From Pseudarthrobacter sp. PS3-L1 (GTDB taxonomy: Bacteria; Actinomycetota; Actinomycetes; Actinomycetales; Micrococcaceae), in assembly GCF_030063285.1 (NCBI RefSeq), contig NZ_JASISU010000003.1, positions 124,001 through 188,000 on the forward strand: 64,000 nucleotides of DNA. Direction: 5' to 3'. This document shows, in pieces, positions 1-7,007 of the stretch. The notes beneath the pieces were generated by a model. It saw nothing but the letters and a program-made list of their open reading frames with translations. It made no database searches and had not been told where the DNA came from. The translations under genes and the position numbers were made by a program. Within the stretch, counting starts at the first letter, position 1. Every line of letters starts with the position of its first letter.

Positions 1-642
1 CAGACCCCGGGCCCCGAGGGCTGGCATCCCAACCCCGCCTTCCTGTTCGCCCAGGGCGCCGGACCGCTCTTCGATATGGGCCCCTACTACCTCACCGCAC
101 TGGTCCAGGCTTTTGGATCCATCCGCAAAGTGGCAGCAGTAGGCTCCAAGGCCACAGAAACCCGCACCATCGGATCCGGCCCCAAGGCAGGCGAGGAGTT
201 TGCTGTGGAGGTCCCCACCCACGTATCCGCCATGGCGCAGTTTGAGTCAGGCGCGTCCTCGCACAGCGTCTTCTCCTTCGAATCCCCCCGCGTGCACATG
301 GGTTTCATGGAGATCACCGGCAGCGAAGCAACCCTGTCCCTCCCCGATCCCAACATGTTTGATGGCGATGTCCGTATCTGGCGTGCTGGCGACGAGGACT
401 GGACCATCGTCCCCGCGACCGGCCCTGCCAACGGCCGGGGCATGGGTGTGCTCGATATGGCCCGGAGCTTGCGGGCCGGCACCGCCCACCGTGCTACGGG
501 CGAGCTCGCCTATCACGTGGTTGATGCCATGGTCTCGATTGCCGAGTCCATGGAAACCGGCGAATTTGTGGACGTCAAGAGTTCTGCCCAGTCATCGCCA
601 GCCCTCCCCGAGGACTGGGCCCCCGAGACAGCAACACTCTAG
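1..642 (+). CDS. Gfo/Idh/MocA-family oxidoreductase, C-terminal part (5' end outside window)
   Basis: The reading frame is open from base 1, so the N-terminal NAD(P)-binding Rossmann domain lies upstream of the window. What remains (213 residues) is the substrate-binding alpha/beta domain of a Gfo/Idh/MocA dehydrogenase: the GAGPLFDMGPYYL segment near the start is the usual helix carrying the catalytic-site Asp and Tyr, and it is followed by the antiparallel sheet (TGSEATLSLPDPN). The family oxidises or reduces sugar and inositol rings with NAD(P). The gene lies 10 bp upstream of a second Gfo/Idh/MocA gene and a TIM-barrel sugar isomerase, so it is part of a sugar-catabolic operon. The substrate cannot be told from this fragment. 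Confidence 0.85.
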   Translation, partial: QTPGPEGWHPNPAFLFAQGAGPLFDMGPYYLTALVQAFGSIRKVAAVGSKATETRTIGSGPKAGEEFAVEVPTHVSAMAQFESGASSHSVFSFESPRVHMGFMEITGSEATLSLPDPNMFDGDVRIWRAGDEDWTIVPATGPANGRGMGVLDMARSLRAGTAHRATGELAYHVVDAMVSIAESMETGEFVDVKSSAQSSPALPEDWAPETATL

Positions 643-652
643 GACGCAGATC

Positions 653-1852
653 ATGACCGTCTCTGCAGAACAGACAAGGCCGGGCAGCGAATCAGGCCGC
701 CCCCTGGGTGTGGCCATGATTGGTTACGCCTTCATGGGCAAGGCGCACTCCAACGCCTGGCGCAACGTTGCCAGCTACTTCGACGTTCCGGCGTTTGAGC
801 AGAAGGTCCTGGTGGGCCGCGATGCTGACGGCGTCGCGGCCGCCGCCCGCGATTATGGCTGGACTGAATCCGCCACAGACTGGCGCAGTGTCCTGGACCG
901 CGAGGACATCGACATCGTCGATATCTGCGCGCCCGGTTGGATGCACGCAGAAATCGCGACTGCGGCCCTCGCCGCAGGCAAACACGTGCTGGTCGAAAAG
1001 CCGCTGGCCAACACGCTGGCGGAGGCGCAGGAGATGGCGGCCGCGGCCACCACTGCCCGCACCAAGGGCGTGCAGTCGATGGTGGGCTTCAACTACCGCC
1101 GCGTACCGGCCCTGGCGCTCGCCAAAGAGCTGATCAGCGAAGGCCGGATAGGGGCCGTCCGGCAGGTCCGGGCGTCCTACCTGCAGGACTGGCTCAGCGA
1201 CCCTGAGTCCCCGATGAGCTGGCGCCTCACCAAGGAGACGGCGGGCTCGGGCGCACTGGGGGACATCGCTTCGCACGCTATCGACCAGGTCCTCTTCCTG
1301 CTGGGCGATACCGTCACAGAGGTTTCCGGCCGGCTGCACACGTTCACCACCGAACGTCCCGGCCCAACAGGTCCGGAACAGGTAACTGTCGACGACGCCG
1401 CCTGGGCAACACTGTCCCTCGCCTCCGGAGCGGTAGCGTCAGTCGAGGTCTCGCGGGTGGCCACAGGAGCCAAAAACTCCCTGAAAGTGGAAATCTATGG
1501 CACCGACGGCGCGCTCCGCTTCGATCTGGAAAACCTCAACGAACTTCACTTCCTCGATGCCACAGCACCAGTCCGCGAACAGGGTTTCCGGCGCATCCTC
1601 GTTACCGAACCTGATCACCCGTACCTCGATGCCTGGTGGCCCCAAGGCCACATCATCGGCTGGGAGCACACCTTCACGCATGAGATCAGGGACCTGCTGC
1701 TGGCGATTGCCACGGGAACCCCGCCGTCGCCCTCATTCGACGACGGACTGGCAGTCCAGCGAATCCTTAGCGCAATTGAGGACTCCGCAGCCGCTGGCAG
1801 CCGCCTGATCCGCCTTTCCCCCGATGCAGCACCCTCCACAGAAGGAGCCTGA
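653..1852 (+). CDS. Gfo/Idh/MocA-family dehydrogenase, levoglucosan-dehydrogenase-like subfamily
   Basis: A complete 399-residue NAD(P)-dependent sugar dehydrogenase. The Rossmann segment (MIGYAFMGKAHSNAW) is near residue 20, the family EKP motif (HVLVEKPLA) near 110, and the active-site helix SGALGDIASHAIDQ near 200 carries the conserved Asp and His. The stretch YLQDWLSDPESPMSWR resembles, from memory, levoglucosan dehydrogenases of Pseudarthrobacter; that substrate is an inference. The ATG at 653 was chosen because the frame runs open far upstream into the preceding gene, whose stop is at 642. The next gene starts 1 bp after this stop, so the two are probably translated as one operon. Confidence 0.85.
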   Translation: MTVSAEQTRPGSESGRPLGVAMIGYAFMGKAHSNAWRNVASYFDVPAFEQKVLVGRDADGVAAAARDYGWTESATDWRSVLDREDIDIVDICAPGWMHAEIATAALAAGKHVLVEKPLANTLAEAQEMAAAATTARTKGVQSMVGFNYRRVPALALAKELISEGRIGAVRQVRASYLQDWLSDPESPMSWRLTKETAGSGALGDIASHAIDQVLFLLGDTVTEVSGRLHTFTTERPGPTGPEQVTVDDAAWATLSLASGAVASVEVSRVATGAKNSLKVEIYGTDGALRFDLENLNELHFLDATAPVREQGFRRILVTEPDHPYLDAWWPQGHIIGWEHTFTHEIRDLLLAIATGTPPSPSFDDGLAVQRILSAIEDSAAAGSRLIRLSPDAAPSTEGA

Positions 1853-1853
1853 C

Positions 1854-2849
1854 ATGTCACGCCCGTACACACTCTTCACCGGCCAGTGGGCCGATCTTCC
1901 CTTTGAGGAAGTAGCCAGGCTGGCCTCCGGTTGGGGCTATGACGGACTCGAAATCGCTGTCTCTGGCGACCACCTGGACGCCTGGCGCTGGGACGAGCCC
2001 GGATATGTCGAATCAAAGCTCGCGGTCCTGGAAAAGTACAACCTCAAGGTGTGGGCCATCTCCAACCACCTCAAGGGCCAGGCAGTCTGTGATGATCCCA
2101 TCGACTTCCGCCACCAAGCCATTGTGGGCGAGAAAGTCTGGGGTGACGGTGACCCCGAGGGCGTTCGCCAGCGCGCGGCAGAAGAAATGAAGCACACGGC
2201 CAGACTGGCCAAGGCACTGGGCGTGGACACCGTGGTGGGTTTCACCGGATCCTCGATCTGGCAGTACGTTGCGATGTTCCCACCGGTCCCCCAGCAGGTG
2301 ATCGATGCCGGCTACCAGGACTTCGCTGACCGCTGGAATCCCATCCTGGATGTCTTTGATGAATGCGGTGTGCGCTTCGCCCACGAAGTCCACCCGTCCG
2401 AGATTGCCTACGACTACTGGACCACCGTGCGGACCCTTGAGGCAATCGGCCACCGCCCGGCGTTCGGCCTGAACTGGGATCCTTCCCACTTCATGTGGCA
2501 GGGCATCGATCCGGTGTCCTTTATCTGGGACTTCAAGGACCGGATCTACCACGTGGACTGCAAGGACACCAAGGTCCGCCAGACTGGCCGCAATACAGTT
2601 ATGGGTTCCCACTTGGCGTGGGGCGATCCGCGCCGCGGCTGGGACTTCGTTTCTGCAGGACGCGGCGACGTGCCCTGGGAATCGTCGTTCCGGGCACTGA
2701 GCGCAATTGGCTACGCCGGCCCCATCTCCGTTGAGTGGGAGGACGCTGGCATGGACCGGCTACACGGTGCTCCAGAAGCCCTGGCTGCGCTGAAGAAGTT
2801 CGACTTCCCGGCGTCCCAGACCAGTTTTGATGCGGCGTTTTCACAGTAG
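1854..2849 (+). CDS. sugar phosphate isomerase/epimerase (xylose-isomerase-like TIM barrel)
   Basis: A 331-residue AP-endonuclease-2/xylose-isomerase-type TIM barrel. Metal-site residues are visible in FAHEVHPSEIAYD (Glu and His, near 180), LNWDPSHFMWQG (Asp, His), YHVDCKD and ISVEWEDAGMDR (final Glu). Family members isomerise, epimerise or dehydrate keto-sugars. The ATG at 1854 follows GAAGGAG (1841-1847) at normal distance and nearly abuts the upstream dehydrogenase stop. Pairing with two Gfo/Idh/MocA genes is typical of pathways that oxidise a sugar to a 3-keto form and then process it. It is the last gene of the operon. Confidence 0.85.
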   Translation: MSRPYTLFTGQWADLPFEEVARLASGWGYDGLEIAVSGDHLDAWRWDEPGYVESKLAVLEKYNLKVWAISNHLKGQAVCDDPIDFRHQAIVGEKVWGDGDPEGVRQRAAEEMKHTARLAKALGVDTVVGFTGSSIWQYVAMFPPVPQQVIDAGYQDFADRWNPILDVFDECGVRFAHEVHPSEIAYDYWTTVRTLEAIGHRPAFGLNWDPSHFMWQGIDPVSFIWDFKDRIYHVDCKDTKVRQTGRNTVMGSHLAWGDPRRGWDFVSAGRGDVPWESSFRALSAIGYAGPISVEWEDAGMDRLHGAPEALAALKKFDFPASQTSFDAAFSQ

Positions 2850-2855
2850 CCTGGC

Positions 2856-2861
2856 TAAAAT
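2856..2861 (+). promoter_or_regulatory. -10 box TAAAAT, leaderless start
   Basis: TAAAAT ends 6 nt before the ATG at 2868 and there is no Shine-Dalgarno sequence. Transcription would start at or next to the A of the ATG. No convincing -35 was seen. Confidence 0.55.
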
Positions 2862-2867
2862 TCCTGC

Positions 2868-3404
2868 ATGAACCACACCATTCGTCGCGCGGAGGCCAGT
2901 GACGCTGGCGCCCTTGCAGATCTGGCCAGCGTCACTTTCCCCCTGGCCTGCCCGCCGTCGTCCTCGCCTGCCGACATCGCCGCCCACCTGGCGGCGCATC
3001 TTGGCGTGGACAGTTTCCGCAAGCACCTTGCGGACCCTGACACCACCCTCCTGGTGAGCGACGACGGCGGCGCGCTGCAGGGTTATGTGATGCTCGTGGC
3101 GCGGGTTGCCAGCGATCCTGATGTCGCATCCGCGCTGACGGATCCGGCTGCCCTTGAGCTGAGCAAATGCTATGTCCACCCGGCAAGCCACGGCCGGGGC
3201 GCGGCCGCCGCCCTGATGGCAGCGGGAATCTCTGCAGCCCGCGACGGCGGTGCACCAGGAATCTGGCTGGGAGTCAACGACCAGAACGCCAGAGCCATCA
3301 GGTTCTATGAGAAATCCGGGTTTTCGCGGGTAGGGACCAAGACTTTCACCCTGGGCAATACGGTGGAACACGACTACGTCATGGAGCTTCGCCTGGCCCG
3401 CTGA
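2868..3404 (+). CDS. GNAT-family N-acetyltransferase
   Basis: A 178-residue single-domain acetyltransferase. The acetyl-CoA pyrophosphate loop is YVHPASHGRGAAAALM (about residues 102-117), and the C-terminal fold motif NDQNARAIRFYEKSGF is typical of the superfamily. The acceptor substrate is unknown. It appears to be transcribed on its own from a leaderless promoter just after the sugar operon. Confidence 0.85.
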   Translation: MNHTIRRAEASDAGALADLASVTFPLACPPSSSPADIAAHLAAHLGVDSFRKHLADPDTTLLVSDDGGALQGYVMLVARVASDPDVASALTDPAALELSKCYVHPASHGRGAAAALMAAGISAARDGGAPGIWLGVNDQNARAIRFYEKSGFSRVGTKTFTLGNTVEHDYVMELRLAR

Positions 3405-3481
3405 GAGGGCTGGGGGCGGCGGCTGCATGTCCGCACGCGCATCATGGGAATGCAGCTGGCACCTGTGGGGTTGTCGTTTGT

Positions 3482-4183
3482 ATGAAGATTGAGATCTGGT
3501 CAGATGTAGCGTGCCCGTGGTGTTTTATTGGCAAACGGAGGTTTGAGGCTGCACTGGCAGATTTTGAACATCGCGACGACGTTGAGGTGACGTGGCGCAG
3601 CTACCAGTTGGATCCCACCATCCCTGCGCACTTTGACGGAACCGAGTTGGACTACCTGAGCACCAGCAAGGGTATGCACCCTGACCAGGTAGCGGAGATG
3701 TTCACCCATGTAGCTGCCGAGGCCGCCAAAGAAGGCCTGACCTATGACTTTGACGCCGCCGTGGTGGCGAACAGTTTCACGGCCCACCGTTTCATCCACC
3801 TTGCAGCAGCCCACGGCCTGCAGGATAACGCCAAGGAGCGCTTGCTCAGCGGCCAGTTTGAACTAGGTCGCGACATTGGCAGCGAGGATTACCTGACAGA
3901 GCTTGGCACGGAGCTGGGGCTTCCTGCCGGCGCCGTTTCCGAGCTTTTCAGCACCGACAAGTACGCGGACGAGGTGCGTTTCGACATTGAAGAAGCGCGA
4001 GCACTGGGAGTATCCGGGGTCCCGTTTTTTGTGCTTGACAGGAAGTTTGGACTCTCCGGTGCACAACCGCGGGAAACCTTCACTGCGGCCCTGACCCAGG
4101 CCTGGGAGGAAAGCAAACCACTGGTGATGGTGGATGCCGCGGCCAAGGCTGACGCCTGCGGCCCGGAGGGGTGCGCTTCCTAG
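3482..4183 (+). CDS. DsbA-family oxidoreductase, FrnE-like (thioredoxin fold, CPWC)
   Basis: A 233-residue cytoplasmic DsbA-like protein. It begins MKIEIWSDVACPWCFIGKRR, with the redox motif CPWC at residues 10-15 on the first thioredoxin-fold strand. The cis-Pro loop is GVSGVPFFVLDRKFGLSGAQ near residue 180. The length and the CPWCFIGK context match FrnE/2-hydroxychromene-2-carboxylate-isomerase-type proteins. Members act as disulfide oxidoreductases, sometimes in oxidative-stress tolerance. There is no signal peptide. A C-terminal Cys pair (ACGPEGCAS) could be an accessory redox or metal site. Confidence 0.88.
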   Translation: MKIEIWSDVACPWCFIGKRRFEAALADFEHRDDVEVTWRSYQLDPTIPAHFDGTELDYLSTSKGMHPDQVAEMFTHVAAEAAKEGLTYDFDAAVVANSFTAHRFIHLAAAHGLQDNAKERLLSGQFELGRDIGSEDYLTELGTELGLPAGAVSELFSTDKYADEVRFDIEEARALGVSGVPFFVLDRKFGLSGAQPRETFTAALTQAWEESKPLVMVDAAAKADACGPEGCAS

Positions 4184-4192
4184 CGAATTTTA

Positions 4193-4217
4193 CTGACACT
4201 TCGCGATAAAGTGTCAG
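4193..4217 (+). promoter_or_regulatory. inverted-repeat operator overlapping the TetR gene's leaderless promoter
   Basis: A perfect 9-bp inverted repeat: CTGACACTT (4193-4201), 7-nt spacer, AAGTGTCAG (4209-4217). It contains a TAAAGT -10 box (4207-4212) and ends one base before the ATG at 4219. A repressor bound here would cover the core promoter and the start codon, which suggests autorepression by the TetR protein. Confidence 0.75.
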
Positions 4218-4218
4218 C

Positions 4219-4896
4219 ATGCCTCGCATTTCTGCCGCCAGCAACGCCGAACAGCGGGCGGAGACGCAGCGACGCATCCTGGCCGGGTTCGGGGAGCTCC
4301 TGTTCAGTGACGGCCTGCCCGGCCTGACCATGACGGACGTGGCCAGAAAGGCTGGGGTAGGACGAACAGCCGTCTACAACTACTTCGCGGACATCGAAGA
4401 GCTCCTGATCGCCTACGCACTGGACAGGACGGGCCGATTCCTGTCCGAGCTGCGCACATCATTGGCCACCATCGAGCACCCGGTCCAACGCCTTGAACTG
4501 TACATTCGCGCCCAGGCAGAAGACCTCTCCCGACGCCACCTGCCACCCGGACCCGCCATGGCGGCGGTGCTCTCGCCGTCGTCCTTCGCCAAACTGGCCG
4601 ATCATGTGGGCGAATTGAGTACCATGCTCCACGCCATCCTTCGCGACGGTATGGAGCAGGGCTGGTTCCCCGAGGCTGACGTCGCTGAGCAGTCCCAGCT
4701 GGTGCATGGAACACTGTCCTCAAGCGCATCGCGCACCGCTGAAGATCCAGCGGAACTCCAGGCCAGAATCAGCCGTACTGTCCGGTTCATCCAGCTGGGC
4801 GTGGGAGCCCAATTTGCCGAGGACGGGAACCCGGTTCGGGTGGCAGGCACGTCTGCCGCGAGCCAACCAGGCTTACTTGGCCCCTGGGACGGGTGA
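4219..4896 (+). CDS. TetR/AcrR-family transcriptional regulator
   Basis: A 225-residue regulator. The N-terminal helix-turn-helix lies at about residues 14-60 (RRILAGFGELLFSDG, then MTDVARKAGVGRTAVYNYF), followed by a helical ligand-binding domain without a recognisable ligand motif. The ATG at 4219 is directly preceded by the operator and a TAAAGT box 6 nt upstream, so the transcript is probably leaderless. The gene ends inside the tail of the convergent LytR_C gene (24-bp 3' overlap). The upstream DsbA-like gene may or may not be a target; no second copy of the operator was noticed. Confidence 0.9.
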   Translation: MPRISAASNAEQRAETQRRILAGFGELLFSDGLPGLTMTDVARKAGVGRTAVYNYFADIEELLIAYALDRTGRFLSELRTSLATIEHPVQRLELYIRAQAEDLSRRHLPPGPAMAAVLSPSSFAKLADHVGELSTMLHAILRDGMEQGWFPEADVAEQSQLVHGTLSSSASRTAEDPAELQARISRTVRFIQLGVGAQFAEDGNPVRVAGTSAASQPGLLGPWDG

Positions 4897-5535
4897 TACT
4901 TCCTTGTCGGCAATCCGCTTGTTCTCCCTCGGGCAGGTGAGGAGCCCCGGCTCTTTGTTAACCAGGTCACCGGCCACCATCTGCTGATAGCCGGTGGAGA
5001 GAACCACGTCGACACTCGCGTCCTCGCGACTGTCCTGAAAATAGTCGGTGCCTGGAATGTTGCGCTGAACGCTAAAGGCGCCCTGGCGTCCATCCGCGCC
5101 GGAGATCACTGCTGCCACTCCTGAGTAGGAAGTTTCCTTGTTGGCTACGGCGCCTAGGACAAATCTGCGGGCCTGGAGCTCATCTGCTGCAGTCCGGGCC
5201 AGGCCTCCTGTCGCCGTGGAGTTGTAGACATTGACCACTGACCCGGTGGGCGCGTACTCGTAGGTGTCGGAGGGGCAAAGGCTTACTATCTCGGCTGGGC
5301 CGGCGGCAGCCGTGGGAAGCTTGATGCGCCCGTCAATGATCGCAAGTGCCACCACCACTGCCGCACTGATCAGGGCGATCAGGAGCACCAGGACCACCCC
5401 ATGGATAATTCTGCCCCGGGTCCGGACTGGATTCTCGAGCGCTTCTTCCGGTTCCACGAACGTAGCCCGAAGCTCGGGGCCGGTCACCACGCGGTGCCCG
5501 TGCAGGACAGTGACGTCCTTGGGTTTCCTAGCCAT
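4873..5535 (-). CDS. LytR C-terminal-domain (LytR_C) membrane protein
   Basis: A 220-residue protein: a short cytoplasmic N-terminus, one membrane segment (VVLVLLIALISAAVVVALAII, about residues 45-65), and an external LytR_C domain (VVNVYNSTATGGLARTAADEL through VVLSTGYQQMV). LytR_C domains occur alone or on LytR-CpsA-Psr cell-wall ligases in actinobacteria; the free form probably helps attach envelope glycopolymers, which is inference. The ATG at 5535 lies inside the last codons of the upstream gene (8-bp overlap), so translation is probably coupled. The frame is open further upstream, but that part is the neighbour read out of frame. Confidence 0.82.
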   Translation of the reverse strand: MARKPKDVTVLHGHRVVTGPELRATFVEPEEALENPVRTRGRIIHGVVLVLLIALISAAVVVALAIIDGRIKLPTAAAGPAEIVSLCPSDTYEYAPTGSVVNVYNSTATGGLARTAADELQARRFVLGAVANKETSYSGVAAVISGADGRQGAFSVQRNIPGTDYFQDSREDASVDVVLSTGYQQMVAGDLVNKEPGLLTCPRENKRIADKEVSPVPGAK

Positions 5536-5827
5536 CGATGACCAGGACCCTGGCATGGATGGCGGTGCGCTGGTGCAGGGCAGTCCGCACGGCCCGGTGC
5601 AGCCCGTCTTCAAGGTAGAGGCTGCCCCTGTACTGAACAACGTGGGGAAACAGGTCGCCAAAGAAGGTTGAGTCCTCGGCCAGGAGGGCATCGAGGTCCA
5701 GATTCCGCTTGGTGGTGATCAGCTCATCAAGGCGAACAGGGCGGGGAGGTAGCTCCGCCCACTCCTTGGGACTGTTGTAACCATGGTCAGGGTAAGGGCG
5801 TCCCTCGCCCACAGCTTTGAATATCAC
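5528..5827 (-). CDS. small conserved actinobacterial protein (often labelled VapB-family antitoxin)
   Basis: A 99-residue acidic protein (MIFKAVGEGRPYPDHG...). From memory, this family is widely annotated in actinobacteria as a type II toxin-antitoxin VapB-family antitoxin and sits next to LytR_C genes. No PIN-domain VapC toxin is nearby and no ribbon-helix-helix motif is obvious, so the antitoxin label is doubtful. The start is GTG 6 nt after TAGGCT, so it is probably leaderless. It shares an operon and an 8-bp overlap with the LytR_C gene, which points to an envelope-linked role. Confidence 0.75.
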   Translation of the reverse strand: MIFKAVGEGRPYPDHGYNSPKEWAELPPRPVRLDELITTKRNLDLDALLAEDSTFFGDLFPHVVQYRGSLYLEDGLHRAVRTALHQRTAIHARVLVIDG

Positions 5828-5833
5828 CCCGTA

Positions 5834-5839
5834 AGCCTA
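5834..5839 (-). promoter_or_regulatory. -10 box TAGGCT, leaderless start
   Basis: Minus-strand TAGGCT, 6 nt, then the GTG at 5827. There is no Shine-Dalgarno sequence. Confidence 0.6.
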
Positions 5840-6008
5840 GGCAGTTTCATGCCGCAATGGGAATATCGCGTACGGCCGTGTCACAGGTTGTAGCCAAACA
5901 GCAATCATGTGTCATATGGTGCCAGCGTTTCCAATGGGTACTGTTCCCCCGTCCGGCCCTGCCAGCGCCTGCCCCGTGGGCTGCCCCATCGCTGGCAGAA
6001 TAGGGACC

Positions 6009-6938
6009 ATGAGTGCACCTGAGTTCCCCGATACCACCCCGGACGCGGCCATCCAACGCGAAACTCCTCCGTTGGCCCTGCTGCTGGACGTGGACGGTCC
6101 CATTGCGAGTCCTGTCTCCCGCAGGGTCAGCCCGGGCATCATCGCCGATCTCCTCGCCCTCGCCACAGCCGGAATCCCTGTCATTTTTAATACCGGCAGG
6201 TCTGACGAGTTCATCAGGACCCAGGTCATGGAGCCGATGATTGCAGCAGGAATGCCTCGTGGCACAGTGGTCCACGCCATCTGCGAAAAGGGCGCCGTCT
6301 GGTTCAGCTATACCGCCGACGGGCCCAACGAGGTAGCAGTCGATGACACGCTCGCCGTCCCTGCCGCCTACGGTGATGCCGTCCGGTCCCTGGTAGCGGA
6401 GAGCTTCTCCGCGCAAATGTTCTTCGACGAGACCAAGGTGGCGATGGTCTCCGTTGAACAGCACATCGGAGTGGACAACGCCGACTATCTGGCCGTTCAA
6501 CCCGATTTTGATGCCCGCGCCTTCGAACTCATGGGCGAACATGGGCTGGGTGCGATTCACCTGGACAGCCGTGCGCCAGATGCCGACGGCGCAGTGAGTT
6601 TTCGGATCGATCCCACCATCATTTCCACCGACATTGAATCGGTCCTGCTGGGCAAGGACCTGGGTGCCAGCCGCGCGGTAGAGCTACTGGCTGCGCAGGG
6701 CATCACGCCGACAGCGTGGCGGACTGTGGGAGATTCGCGCACGGACTATGCCATGGCCGAGTGGCTCAACCAGCGTGGACACGTCGTGGAGCACGTGGAT
6801 GTCCGGCCAGCCGACGGAATCCCGTCGACAAAGTACCGAGTACGGACCGCCGCGGATTTGGGGTTGGGTCCCGAGGTGATTCACGACGACGCCGGGGCAG
6901 CATTCCTCCGCAGCTGGCGGCAGGCACTGGGCATCTGA
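6009..6938 (+). CDS. HAD-superfamily hydrolase-like protein
   Basis: A 309-residue HAD-fold protein. Motif I is LLLDVDGPIASP (about residues 22-33, the two Asp nucleophile/acid pattern DxD), motif II is FNTGRS (near 62), the motif III Lys is probably in LLGKDLGASRAVELL, and motif IV is GDSRTDYAMAEWL (near 245). The layout resembles type IIB HADs such as sugar phosphatases. The natural substrate is unknown. The ATG at 6009 has CAGAAT 7 nt upstream and no clear Shine-Dalgarno, so it may be leaderless. It lies 69 bp upstream of the Stealth-type transferase on the same strand. Confidence 0.8.
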   Translation: MSAPEFPDTTPDAAIQRETPPLALLLDVDGPIASPVSRRVSPGIIADLLALATAGIPVIFNTGRSDEFIRTQVMEPMIAAGMPRGTVVHAICEKGAVWFSYTADGPNEVAVDDTLAVPAAYGDAVRSLVAESFSAQMFFDETKVAMVSVEQHIGVDNADYLAVQPDFDARAFELMGEHGLGAIHLDSRAPDADGAVSFRIDPTIISTDIESVLLGKDLGASRAVELLAAQGITPTAWRTVGDSRTDYAMAEWLNQRGHVVEHVDVRPADGIPSTKYRVRTAADLGLGPEVIHDDAGAAFLRSWRQALGI

Positions 6939-7007
6939 GCTTTTAGGCCCGGTCGCGCCAGGGGGTGTGGACTTCCGGTCCGCTCCGGCAGCTGGCTGGG
7001 GGCTATC

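Noticed and set aside
5528..5827. VapBC toxin-antitoxin locus.
   Set aside because: No PIN-domain toxin lies on either side; the neighbour is a LytR_C protein.
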